Source of the DNA: Chloroflexota bacterium
GTDB lineage: Bacteria; Chloroflexota; Anaerolineae; Caldilineales; Caldilineaceae
Assembly: GCA_018969295.1 (NCBI GenBank)
Contig: JAGWYN010000010.1
Span: 1 to 64,000 of the forward strand
DNA: 64,000 nt
Direction of reading: 5' to 3'
In this document: positions 1 to 7,774 of the stretch, in pieces
Numbering within the stretch: position 1 is the stretch's first letter
Layout: each line of letters begins with the position of its first letter
Position numbers and translations under genes: made by a program
Notes under the pieces: model-generated
The model's database searches: none
What the model was told of the DNA's origin: nothing
Seen by the model: only the letters and a program-made list of their open reading frames with translations

Positions 1-498
<498 letters not shown>

Positions 499-501
499 TA
501 A

Positions 502-714
502 GAAAACCGCGCCCACTGGCGCCGGGATGTCACGCTCGGTGAAGATGCCTGTACAGGAGTGATCTGCAGCCAAGCCCCGCAGGCGCTTGCCGCCCTGAAC
601 AACCTCGTGCTGGCGCTCCTCGATCTGCTCGGCGTCAAGACTACGGCCAGACAAATTCGTGCGTTTGCTGCGGTGCCCGCCAACGCCCTGGACCTACTCA
701 TGCCGCCCTCGTGA
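502..714 (+). pseudogene. ISAs1-family transposase, C-terminal fragment
   Basis: Seventy codons ending in TGA read ENRAHWRRDVTLGEDA, then a leucine/alanine-rich tail. This matches the C-terminus of ISAs1 transposases (the RLHWVxDVTFGEDxS block followed by APQxLAxLxNLxLxLL). An in-frame TAA lies immediately before it (499-501), and no start or N-terminal two-thirds is present, so this is a decayed fragment. The stretch 383-501 between it and the other transposase remnant, and 715-805 after it, hold no gene I can recognise. Confidence 0.65.
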
Positions 715-805
715 TTTTTGAGAAGCCCTGAATTCCTGAAAACAGCCCGTTTCCCCCCATGAGCCGTGTTCAAGACATTCCCCTTGGATTTTACCCCTCT
801 GCAGG

Positions 806-834
806 TTGCAAGGCACCCTTGGCTGCGGTACACT
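806..834 (+). promoter_or_regulatory. sigma70-type promoter of xylB
   Basis: TTGCAA (806-811) and TACACT (829-834) are separated by exactly 17 bp, giving a start near 841 and a leader of about 65 nt before xylB. It lies just downstream of the transposase fragment, so xylB appears to be transcribed alone. Confidence 0.65.
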
Positions 835-908
835 GTGTAGCCAAGAATACTCCATCAAATTCTGCGTGACCCCTGCACCCACAGGGCTGGATGCCACAGG
901 AGACAAGC

Positions 909-2402
909 ATGCGCTATTTTATCGGGATCGATTCTTCGACGACTGCCACCAAAGCGCTCCTGATCGACGAGCAGGGCACGGTCGTGGCAGTGGCAGCAAC
1001 CGAATATGATTTTTCTACCCCACAGCCTTTGTGGAGTGAGCAGGAGCCAGATCTTTGGTGGCACGGCACTGTCCACAGTATCCGACAAGTGCTGGCTCAG
1101 TCTGCGATCGACCCCCAAGCCGTGGCGGGGATCGGGTTGACCGGACAGATGCATGGTCTGGTGCTGCTCGACGCTGGCGGCAACGTGCTGCGCCCGGCCA
1201 TTCTCTGGAACGACCAGCGCACCGGCGCCGAGTGCGACGAAATCCGACGGCGGCTGGGCAAAGAACGGCTGGTGGCGATCTCCGGCAACGACGCCTTGAC
1301 CGGTTTCACCGCCCCTAAAATTCTCTGGGTTCAAAAACATGAGCCAGAGATCTGGCAACGAACCCGCCATCTTTTGTTGCCCAAAGATTATGTGCGCTTC
1401 AAGTTGACCGGGGGACACGCCTGTGATGTCGCCGACGGTGCCGGAATGCTGTTGTTCGACCTCAAGGCACGCACCTGGTCCGCCGAGTTGCTGGCGGCGC
1501 TGGAGATCCCAGAGTCTCTGCTCCCAGAAACCTACGAAGGGCCTGCGGTGACCGGCCAGCTGTCAGCCGCTGCCGCCCAGGCGACCGGTCTGCCCGCTGG
1601 GCTCCCTGTCATGGCAGGGGGAGGCGACCAGGCCGCCGGGGCCATCGGGGTCGGCGCAGTGCGCAGCGGCATTGTCTCGCTGGCGTTGGGCACTTCAGGG
1701 GTGGTTTTTGCGACCACAGATGGCCCCTTTGTCGAACCAGAAGGACGCCTGCATGCCTTCTGCCATTCTGTGCCAGGCCGATGGCACCTGATGGGGGTGA
1801 TGCTCTCCGCCGCCGGCAGCCTGCGCTGGCATCGCAACACCTTTGCCCCGGCCAGCAGCTACGACGAACTGCTGGCCCCTGCCGCCGCCATCCCTGCCGG
1901 CAGCGAAGGGCTGCTCTACCTGCCCTATCTGACCGGCGAACGCACGCCCTACCCTGACCCGCTCGCCCGCGGGGCTTTCGTCGGGCTGACCGTGCGCCAC
2001 ACCCTGCCCCACCTGAGCCGCGCAGTGCTGGAAGGGGTTGCGTTTGGGCTGCGCGACAGTTTTGAGCTGATCAAAAACGCTGGCAAGGTGGTGGTCGAGC
2101 AGGTGCGAGTCTCCGGCGGCGGCGCCAAAAGCCCCCTCTGGCGCCAGATCCTGGCAGACATCTTCGCCGCCGAGCTGGTGACCGTCAACACCACCGAAGG
2201 CGCAGCCTTCGGGGCTGCTCTGTTGGCCGGTGTCGGAGCAGGTGCCTGGCCAGATGTCGACAGCGCCTGCCAGCAGACAATCCAGGTGACAGGCAGCACC
2301 CTCCCCAATGCACAGACAGCAGAGCGCTACGCCCGTGCCTACACCCACTACCGTGCCCTCTACCCAGCGCTCAAACCAACTTTCGACGCCGTAGCCAGTT
2401 GA
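909..2402 (+). CDS. xylB: Xylulokinase (FGGY carbohydrate kinase)
   Basis: Phosphorylates D-xylulose to xylulose-5-phosphate with ATP in the cytoplasm, feeding the pentose phosphate pathway. The 497-residue protein has the FGGY-kinase N-terminal phosphate loop (GIDSSTTATKALLID), the xylulokinase signature GLTGQMHGLVLLD near residue 75, the GGGDQAAGAIGVG nucleotide segment near 235 and the second-domain GVAFGLRDSFELI and VSGGGAKSPLWRQILAD motifs near 375-415. Length is normal for XylB. I chose ATG 909 rather than the upstream in-frame ATG 891 because AGGAGA (898-903) sits 5 nt before it and residue 1 then matches family N-termini. It is monocistronic between a promoter at 806 and a bidirectional hairpin at 2420. 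No xylose isomerase is visible here. Other FGGY substrates cannot be fully excluded. Confidence 0.92.
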   Translation: MRYFIGIDSSTTATKALLIDEQGTVVAVAATEYDFSTPQPLWSEQEPDLWWHGTVHSIRQVLAQSAIDPQAVAGIGLTGQMHGLVLLDAGGNVLRPAILWNDQRTGAECDEIRRRLGKERLVAISGNDALTGFTAPKILWVQKHEPEIWQRTRHLLLPKDYVRFKLTGGHACDVADGAGMLLFDLKARTWSAELLAALEIPESLLPETYEGPAVTGQLSAAAAQATGLPAGLPVMAGGGDQAAGAIGVGAVRSGIVSLALGTSGVVFATTDGPFVEPEGRLHAFCHSVPGRWHLMGVMLSAAGSLRWHRNTFAPASSYDELLAPAAAIPAGSEGLLYLPYLTGERTPYPDPLARGAFVGLTVRHTLPHLSRAVLEGVAFGLRDSFELIKNAGKVVVEQVRVSGGGAKSPLWRQILADIFAAELVTVNTTEGAAFGAALLAGVGAGAWPDVDSACQQTIQVTGSTLPNAQTAERYARAYTHYRALYPALKPTFDAVAS

Positions 2403-2419
2403 TTTCCTGCCCGTATCCC

Positions 2420-2446
2420 CGCCCTGGGGAAAGCTTCCCCAGGGCG
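2420..2446. terminator. Bidirectional hairpin between xylB and pstB
   Basis: A perfect 12-bp inverted repeat (CGCCCTGGGGAA / TTCCCCAGGGCG) with a 3-nt AGC loop fills the convergent gap between the xylB stop (2402) and the pstB stop (2448). There is no T tract, so it may work as a bidirectional or Rho-assisted terminator. Confidence 0.6.
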
Positions 2447-2447
2447 T

Positions 2448-3263
2448 TCACCCAAAACGCCCTGTGATGTAATCCTCGGTGCGCTTGTCTTTGGGACGCA
2501 TAAAAATCTGGTCCGATTTGCCATATTCAACCAGATAGCCGGTCCGCGTGTCGTCTACCATGAAAAAGGCGGTGTAGTCGGCAACCCGAGCAGCCTGCTG
2601 CATGTTGTGGGTGACAATGATGATCGTGTACTGGTTGACCAGTTCGCGCATCAGTTCCTCGATGCGCAGCGTCGCGATCGGGTCAAGCGCAGAACAAGGC
2701 TCATCCATCAAGATGATATCCGGTTTGACCGCAATCGTGCGCGCGATACACAGACGCTGCTGCTGTCCCCCCGAAAGCGAGTAGCCACTCTGCTTGAGCT
2801 TGTCCTTGACCTCGTCCCACAGCGCCGCTCCCCGCAGCGACTCCTCCACCAGCTGGTCCATGTTTCCCTTAAAACCGTTGATGCGCGCGCCCCAGGCGAT
2901 ATTTTCGTAGATCGACTTGGGAAAAGGGTTGGGCTTCTGAAAAACCATCCCAACTCGTCGACGCACTTCGACGGCGTCGACGTCCGGGTCGTAGATGTTC
3001 TTGCCCTGAAACAAAATCTCCCCCTCCGTGCGGGCGACCGGGACCAGGTCGTTCATGCGGTTGAATGCCCGCAACACCGTGCTCTTGCCGCAGCCAGAGG
3101 GGCCGATCAGCGCTGTGATCTTGCACTCCTCCACCTGCAGGTGGATGTCGCGCACGGCCATGAATTTTCCGTACCAGACACGCAGGTTCCTGGATTCAAC
3201 GGCGATCCGCGCCTGCTGACTCTGGACCGACGCCGAGGATGAAACAGACAAAGAAATCGACAT
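2448..3263 (-). CDS. pstB: Phosphate ABC transporter ATP-binding protein PstB
   Basis: ATPase of the high-affinity Pst phosphate importer, peripheral on the cytoplasmic face. The 271-residue protein shows Walker A GPSGCGKST (about residue 55), a Q-loop region FQKPNPFPKSIYENI typical of PstB, the ABC signature LSGGQQQRLCIARTIA, Walker B IILMDEPCSALDP and the switch His in IIIVTHNMQQAARVAD. The N-terminal 20 residues are Ser/Gln-rich and not conserved. The start codon overlaps the pstA stop (TGATG), which indicates translational coupling. It is last in the pstS-C-A-B order. The phosphate assignment rests on PstB-specific motifs and on the operon. Confidence 0.96.
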   Translation of the reverse strand: MSISLSVSSSASVQSQQARIAVESRNLRVWYGKFMAVRDIHLQVEECKITALIGPSGCGKSTVLRAFNRMNDLVPVARTEGEILFQGKNIYDPDVDAVEVRRRVGMVFQKPNPFPKSIYENIAWGARINGFKGNMDQLVEESLRGAALWDEVKDKLKQSGYSLSGGQQQRLCIARTIAVKPDIILMDEPCSALDPIATLRIEELMRELVNQYTIIIVTHNMQQAARVADYTAFFMVDDTRTGYLVEYGKSDQIFMRPKDKRTEDYITGRFG

Positions 3264-5386
3264 CAGATCACTCTCCGAGAATAGCGGTTGCGCAGCCAGA
3301 TCGCCAGAGCGTTCAAGCTGACCAAAAGCAGCAACAACACCACGATCGCCGCAGCTGCCAGATGCCCAAACTCAGGCTGCGGACGGGAAGTCCACTGGTA
3401 GATTTGGACCGGCAGTGAGGTAAATTTGGCAAACAGCCCGCTGGGGTCGACGACCACAAAGGTCGATGCACCGACGACGATCAGCGGTGCAGTCTCCCCA
3501 AAGGCACGCGAGACCGCCAGGATGACCCCCGTCAGAATCCCAGGAATGGCATTGGGCAGAACATGGCTCCAGACCGTCTGCCACTGCGTCGCCCCCAAGC
3601 CAAAACTTCCCTCGCGAATTCCGCGCGGCACGGCACGGATGGCCTCACGTCCGTTGATGATGACCAGCGGCAGGACCAGAAGGCCCAACGTCAACCCGGC
3701 TGAAACGATCGTACGCCCGTTGGCGGTCGAAGGATCGCCGACCCCAAACGCCAGCCCACTTGTCAGGGGCCCCAGAAAGCGAACAAAAACCGCCAGCCCC
3801 AGCATGCCGTAGATGATCGAGGGCACCCCCGCCAGGTTGTTGATGTTGGTCTCCACCATCCGGTCGAACCAACTTCTGCCGCTGTTGTACTCCTCCAGAT
3901 AGATCGCCGCAGCGATGCCCAGGGGCACCGCCAACAAAAACGCAACCAGCGTCACCAGCAGCGAACCAAAGATCGCCGTGCGCACCCCGGCATGCAGCGG
4001 GTCAGAAGACTGGGGTGACGTGAGAAACTCCCAGGTCACCCAGCTCTTGAAGATCAGCTCTGTGCCCGGCATCGCCGCTGCAGCAGCTTCGATCTCCGTC
4101 CGCCGCAAAAGCGAATCGGTCAACGACCAGCTGGCCGCCACCCGGGGGCGCAGCACTTCAGCCTCGATCAGCCCAACCAGATCCGTCTTCGACAGCTCGG
4201 CCAGAGGACGCTCGGCTTCCAACGCACGCAGACGGCCCGCAGAAATGTTGGCCGTCAGAATGTCAAGCAAAACTGCTGTCGACTGCTCTGCCAGGCTCCT
4301 GCCAAACAGGGCTGTCACAAAAAAATCGAGTGTGCCGCTGTCTAGCCCTGGAATAAAACGAAAAATATCTTGGTCGGGCCAGCTTGGGTCGATCTCGTTC
4401 CAGCGGACGGCGCTCGTAAAAATCTGTTGGAGCTGGGCCCGTGTGAGCTCACGCACGAACTCGTTCTGGCTGCTGACAACCACAGGCAACCCGTCGTTGG
4501 CAATCTGGAACTCGATTGGGGCCCGGCCTGCCTGCAGACAGGCCGCCCGCTCCACCGACTGCATCGGGCGGCTGGCATCGACCAGATCAACCCCCAAATC
4601 AGCACAAAATCGTCGAAATCCTGCGTCGGTGCCAATGCTCTCGATTTGAACCTGGCCTGAAAAACGGTTGTCGGCCACCAGTCTGTCAGCGATCCGCTGA
4701 GTGATCGGTGCAACCGTCGAGCTGCCTGTCACCAACAATTCCCCCTGTGCAGCCGGCTGCAGCTCCTCCGACAGCCCGCTGGCGAGCGCCCAGGCCGCCA
4801 GGTTCTCTGTCCGCACAGCCTCCCCAGCCGGGAAATACCCAACCGACCCAACCACTTCGTCGACCCGCCGCAGATAGTCCCCGACAAACACAGCTGCCTC
4901 GGGTTTGCTGGCCAGCGTCTTTGCATCTGCGTACAGAAAAAGCGGACGGGCCAGCGGGTAGCTCCCCTCCGTCACCGTCACCGCATCAGGAAGCACGCCG
5001 TCTACCGAAAGCGCCCGCACTGTGTCCGCCTTCTGCTGGTAATAGGCATAGCCCATAAACCCAATCGCAGCCGGACGCTGTGCGATCCCGTTCACCAACA
5101 CCAGGTCGTCCTCGCTGGGCAGCGTTCTGGGCATCGAAACCATCCGGTTTTTGTGGTAGTCCAACACCAGATTTTCTGGGTCGACCCGGTATTCGAGCGC
5201 CACATAACCAAAAGCCCCGTCGACAATGTCCGCAACCAGCACAACCAACACCACGATCCCGATCAGCGTAGAAAGGAAAAAAAGGGTTCCCCACAATGCC
5301 CCCAGCCGCTTGCGCCAGCGCAAAAATCGCTCGAAGGCCCGCCCCTCCGGATAACCAACCTTGGGCCGTTGCGTTTCCACTGCCAT
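3263..5386 (-). CDS. pstA: Phosphate permease PstA with an inserted, circularly permuted PstS-like domain
   Basis: Membrane subunit of the Pst importer, but 707 residues instead of the usual 280-300. TM1 is at about 29-55. Then comes an extracytoplasmic insertion. Residues about 90-190 match the C-terminal half of the neighbouring PstS (SEDD-VLVNG, AIGFMGYAYY, YPLARPLFLYADA, ASKPE, VGYF). Residues about 215-360 match the N-terminal half of PstS (LLVTGSSTVAPITQR, IESIGTDAGFRRFC, DASRPM, PIEFQIANDGLPVVV, DSGTLDFF). So the halves are swapped. After a linker, residues about 455-707 form the standard PstA permease core with the EAA-type loop (REAIRAVPRGIREGSFGLGAT). Phosphate-binding elements GSSTV, ASR and SGT are kept. 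Start ATG 5386 was chosen because GGAGG lies 11-15 nt upstream, within the end of pstC; an upstream in-frame start would overlap pstC by 34 bp. Confidence 0.9.
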   Translation of the reverse strand: MAVETQRPKVGYPEGRAFERFLRWRKRLGALWGTLFFLSTLIGIVVLVVLVADIVDGAFGYVALEYRVDPENLVLDYHKNRMVSMPRTLPSEDDLVLVNGIAQRPAAIGFMGYAYYQQKADTVRALSVDGVLPDAVTVTEGSYPLARPLFLYADAKTLASKPEAAVFVGDYLRRVDEVVGSVGYFPAGEAVRTENLAAWALASGLSEELQPAAQGELLVTGSSTVAPITQRIADRLVADNRFSGQVQIESIGTDAGFRRFCADLGVDLVDASRPMQSVERAACLQAGRAPIEFQIANDGLPVVVSSQNEFVRELTRAQLQQIFTSAVRWNEIDPSWPDQDIFRFIPGLDSGTLDFFVTALFGRSLAEQSTAVLLDILTANISAGRLRALEAERPLAELSKTDLVGLIEAEVLRPRVAASWSLTDSLLRRTEIEAAAAAMPGTELIFKSWVTWEFLTSPQSSDPLHAGVRTAIFGSLLVTLVAFLLAVPLGIAAAIYLEEYNSGRSWFDRMVETNINNLAGVPSIIYGMLGLAVFVRFLGPLTSGLAFGVGDPSTANGRTIVSAGLTLGLLVLPLVIINGREAIRAVPRGIREGSFGLGATQWQTVWSHVLPNAIPGILTGVILAVSRAFGETAPLIVVGASTFVVVDPSGLFAKFTSLPVQIYQWTSRPQPEFGHLAAAAIVVLLLLLVSLNALAIWLRNRYSRRVI

Positions 5387-5388
5387 CT

Positions 5389-6408
5389 TCAATATTCCTC
5401 CCGAAAACGCCGCACAATCCACTGGCTGATAATGTTCAAAATCAACGTGATGATAAAAAGCAAAAATGCAATCGCAAAAATGCTGTCATAGTCGATCGTG
5501 TCGTAGCTGAGGTCGCCGCCACTGATCCGCACAATGTGGCCAGTCATGGTCTCCGCCGCTTTGAATGGGTTGAGAAAATTCAACCCACCGGTAGCCTGCC
5601 CCCAATCCCCAAAATTGCGCGGCCCGGCACCCGCCGCAATCGCCACCACCATTGTCTCTCCAACCGCCCGCGACATCGCTACGATCACCGCAGCCGCAAT
5701 CCCCGAAATGGCAGCCGGCAACACGACTCGCACCGCAGTCTCCAACCGTGTGGCCCCCATCCCATACGCCGCTTCACGCAGCGCACGCGGGACCGCACTG
5801 AGTGCATCTTCACTCATCGAACTGATCAGCGGGATGATCAAAATGCCGATCACAATCCCTGCCGAGGCAACGTTGAAAATCTCCACCGTATCTTTGCCAA
5901 AAAGATTCTTCAACAGCGGCGTCATGAATCCCAATGCAAAAAAACCGTAGACCACCGTCGGAATCCCGGCCAGAACCTCCAGCACCGGCTTCAAAATGCC
6001 GCGCAGACGCGGGGACGCATATTCGCTGAGAAAAATCGCTATCATCAGCCCGATCGGCAGCGCCACCGTCATCCCGATCACACTGGTCAACAGGGTGGCG
6101 TTGAGAAGGGGAAAAATTCCAAAGCGTAAAATCTGCGGCTGCCAGGTCGTACCCGTAAAAAATTCCAGGAATGTCGGCTCCGGACGGCGAAAAAACACAA
6201 ACGCATCGTAGACCAAAACCACCACGATCCCCACCGTCGTCAGAACCGAAACCGCCCCCGCACCCTTCAGCAGCAGCTGAATGATGCTTTCGCCAGCCCG
6301 AGTGCGTTTGCGCAGATCCAGCGGCCTGCGTGCGCCAGACGGCTGGCCCGGCATGCCCCCCCCTTCCCTGCCCATTTCACTCTGTTGGCGGGTGCTTGTT
6401 TGTCCCAC
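5389..6408 (-). CDS. pstC: Phosphate ABC transporter permease PstC
   Basis: Second membrane subunit of the Pst phosphate importer. The 339-residue protein has a hydrophilic N-terminus of about 45 residues, a first TM segment at about 48-70, and the binding-protein-dependent permease core with the EAA loop SAVPRALREAAYGMGATRLETAVRVVLP near residues 205-230 followed by SRAVGETMVVAIAAG, which is typical of PstC. It starts with GTG at 6408, supported by GGGAGG about 8 nt upstream. It ends 2 bp before pstA. A strong hairpin lies between it and pstS upstream. Unlike PstA, its periplasmic loop after TM1 is short (no inserted domain). Confidence 0.95.
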   Translation of the reverse strand: MGQTSTRQQSEMGREGGGMPGQPSGARRPLDLRKRTRAGESIIQLLLKGAGAVSVLTTVGIVVVLVYDAFVFFRRPEPTFLEFFTGTTWQPQILRFGIFPLLNATLLTSVIGMTVALPIGLMIAIFLSEYASPRLRGILKPVLEVLAGIPTVVYGFFALGFMTPLLKNLFGKDTVEIFNVASAGIVIGILIIPLISSMSEDALSAVPRALREAAYGMGATRLETAVRVVLPAAISGIAAAVIVAMSRAVGETMVVAIAAGAGPRNFGDWGQATGGLNFLNPFKAAETMTGHIVRISGGDLSYDTIDYDSIFAIAFLLFIITLILNIISQWIVRRFREEY

Positions 6409-6452
6409 AACGAACCTCCCCTGTTGCGCCCGTGCACTGAAGTTCTACTACG

Positions 6453-6489
6453 CAAGAGATGGGGAGGAGGACATCCTTCCCATCTCTTG
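6453..6489 (-). promoter_or_regulatory. Intercistronic hairpin between pstS and pstC
   Basis: Inverted repeat of 16 bp with one G-U pair (6453-6468 and 6474-6489) and a 5-nt loop, between the pstS stop (6518) and the pstC start (6408). There is no T tract after it on the minus strand. A stable 3' hairpin here would be expected to protect pstS mRNA and lower read-through into the membrane subunits, giving excess binding protein. Confidence 0.6.
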
Positions 6490-6517
6490 TCTCTGTCTGC
6501 AATTGTACTTTAAGATC

Positions 6518-7582
6518 TTACTGCCCCATAGCGTCAAGCCAGTTGTTGCGTGCCGTGTTGAGGGCTTCCTCGGCAGCCGAGAAGTAGCCAACCCCACGCA
6601 CTTCTTCGTTGACATAGCTCAGATAAAAGTTGATGTACTCTGCCACCTGCGGCTTGCTCGCCATCACCCCTGCATCGGAGTAGATGAAGAGCGGCCGAGC
6701 CAACGCATAGTCGCCCGAGTTCACCGTCTCCGCCGAAGGTTCCACCCCACCGATCGACAGATCACGCAGCAGCGCCGCATTCTCTTCGTAGTAGGCAAAG
6801 CCAAAGTAGCCGATCGCATAGCGATCTCCCTCGACCCCCTGCACCAGCACGTTGTCGTCCTCAGACAGCTGCAGGTTCGCAGCGCTCAGCAGCTTCTCTT
6901 CGCCCCCTTCGTACGCCTTATCCATCACCGCCTCGATGAAGTAGTCGAAGGTGCCGCTGTCCGTGCCAGGGCTGAAACGCTTGACCGGCTCCGCAGGCCA
7001 CGCCGGGTTCACATCCGACCAGTTCGTCACATCCGCCGAAAAAAGCGCCGCCAGCTCCTCCAACGTCACCCCTTCGGCCCCGATCCAGTCGTTCTCAGGG
7101 TTCACCACCACCGCCAACGCATCTGTCCCCACACGAAACTCGATCGGCGTCCGCCCAATCGCAGCGCAGCTCTCGATCTCGCTCTCCTTGATCGCACGCG
7201 ATGCGTTCGAGATGTCTGTCTCGCCAGCCACACAGAAGCGCTCAAACCCAGCGCCCGTGCCGATGCTGTCGATCGTGATGTTCCCGGCATACCCCTCTTC
7301 GATGAAACGCTCCGCCATCCGCTCGGTCAGCGGATAGACCGTCGAGCTCCCAGCCACGATGATGTCGCCGCTCACCGCCAAAGGATTCACCTCAGGAAGC
7401 CCGCCGGCGGCAGCCTGGCCAGCAGCCTCAGCGGCAGGCTCCTCCACAGCGGCAGGCTCCTCCACAACGGCAGGCTCCTCCACAACGGCAGGCTCCGCAG
7501 CAGTAGGCTCATTCTGCGGGCTTGCACAGGCACCCATCCACAGAGCCATCATCAAAAAACAAATCAACATCCAGTTCCGCAT
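6518..7582 (-). CDS. pstS: Phosphate-binding lipoprotein PstS
   Basis: Captures phosphate outside the membrane and delivers it to PstC/PstA. The 354-residue protein has a lipoprotein signal (MRNWMLICFLMMALWMGAC, lipobox Cys19), then an acidic EEPAVV-repeat linker to about residue 55. The two-lobed binding domain carries phosphate-contact motifs GSSTV (78-82), NASR (126-129) and TDSGTFDYF (about 207-215). Residues 239-338 contain AIGYFGFAYYEE and ALARPLFIYSD. Start is ATG 7582 with a weak GGGA site. It heads the pst genes and has its own promoter region (7724-7769). The same domain recurs in swapped order inside PstA. It would be lipidated by Lgt, which is encoded at 48407. Confidence 0.95.
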   Translation of the reverse strand: MRNWMLICFLMMALWMGACASPQNEPTAAEPAVVEEPAVVEEPAAVEEPAAEAAGQAAAGGLPEVNPLAVSGDIIVAGSSTVYPLTERMAERFIEEGYAGNITIDSIGTGAGFERFCVAGETDISNASRAIKESEIESCAAIGRTPIEFRVGTDALAVVVNPENDWIGAEGVTLEELAALFSADVTNWSDVNPAWPAEPVKRFSPGTDSGTFDYFIEAVMDKAYEGGEEKLLSAANLQLSEDDNVLVQGVEGDRYAIGYFGFAYYEENAALLRDLSIGGVEPSAETVNSGDYALARPLFIYSDAGVMASKPQVAEYINFYLSYVNEEVRGVGYFSAAEEALNTARNNWLDAMGQ

Positions 7583-7723
7583 AAATTTTTTCCCTTATTT
7601 GTTGCCAGTACCGGTACCAATGCCTACGATTCAACTTACTGCACCACACCACTTACCTGTAGCAACCAGAAAGACAGTGCTGTTTTTTCTGATTGACCCT
7701 CTACGAGGAAGTCTTTCTTTTTT

Positions 7724-7769
7724 AGAGTAGCCCATTTTGTTTAACAACAGACGAAGCGTTTCTTTAACA
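7724..7769 (-). promoter_or_regulatory. Putative phosphate-responsive promoter of pstS
   Basis: On the minus strand a -10-like TACTCT (7724-7729) has no good -35. In its place lies a TTTAACA direct repeat on the plus strand (7740-7746 and 7763-7769, 23 bp apart). TTAACA is the half-site known for Gram-positive PhoP, and replacement of the -35 by regulator boxes is typical of Pho promoters. The spacing is close to, but not exactly, two helical turns. Activity is inferred. Confidence 0.4.
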
Positions 7770-7774
7770 AAACA

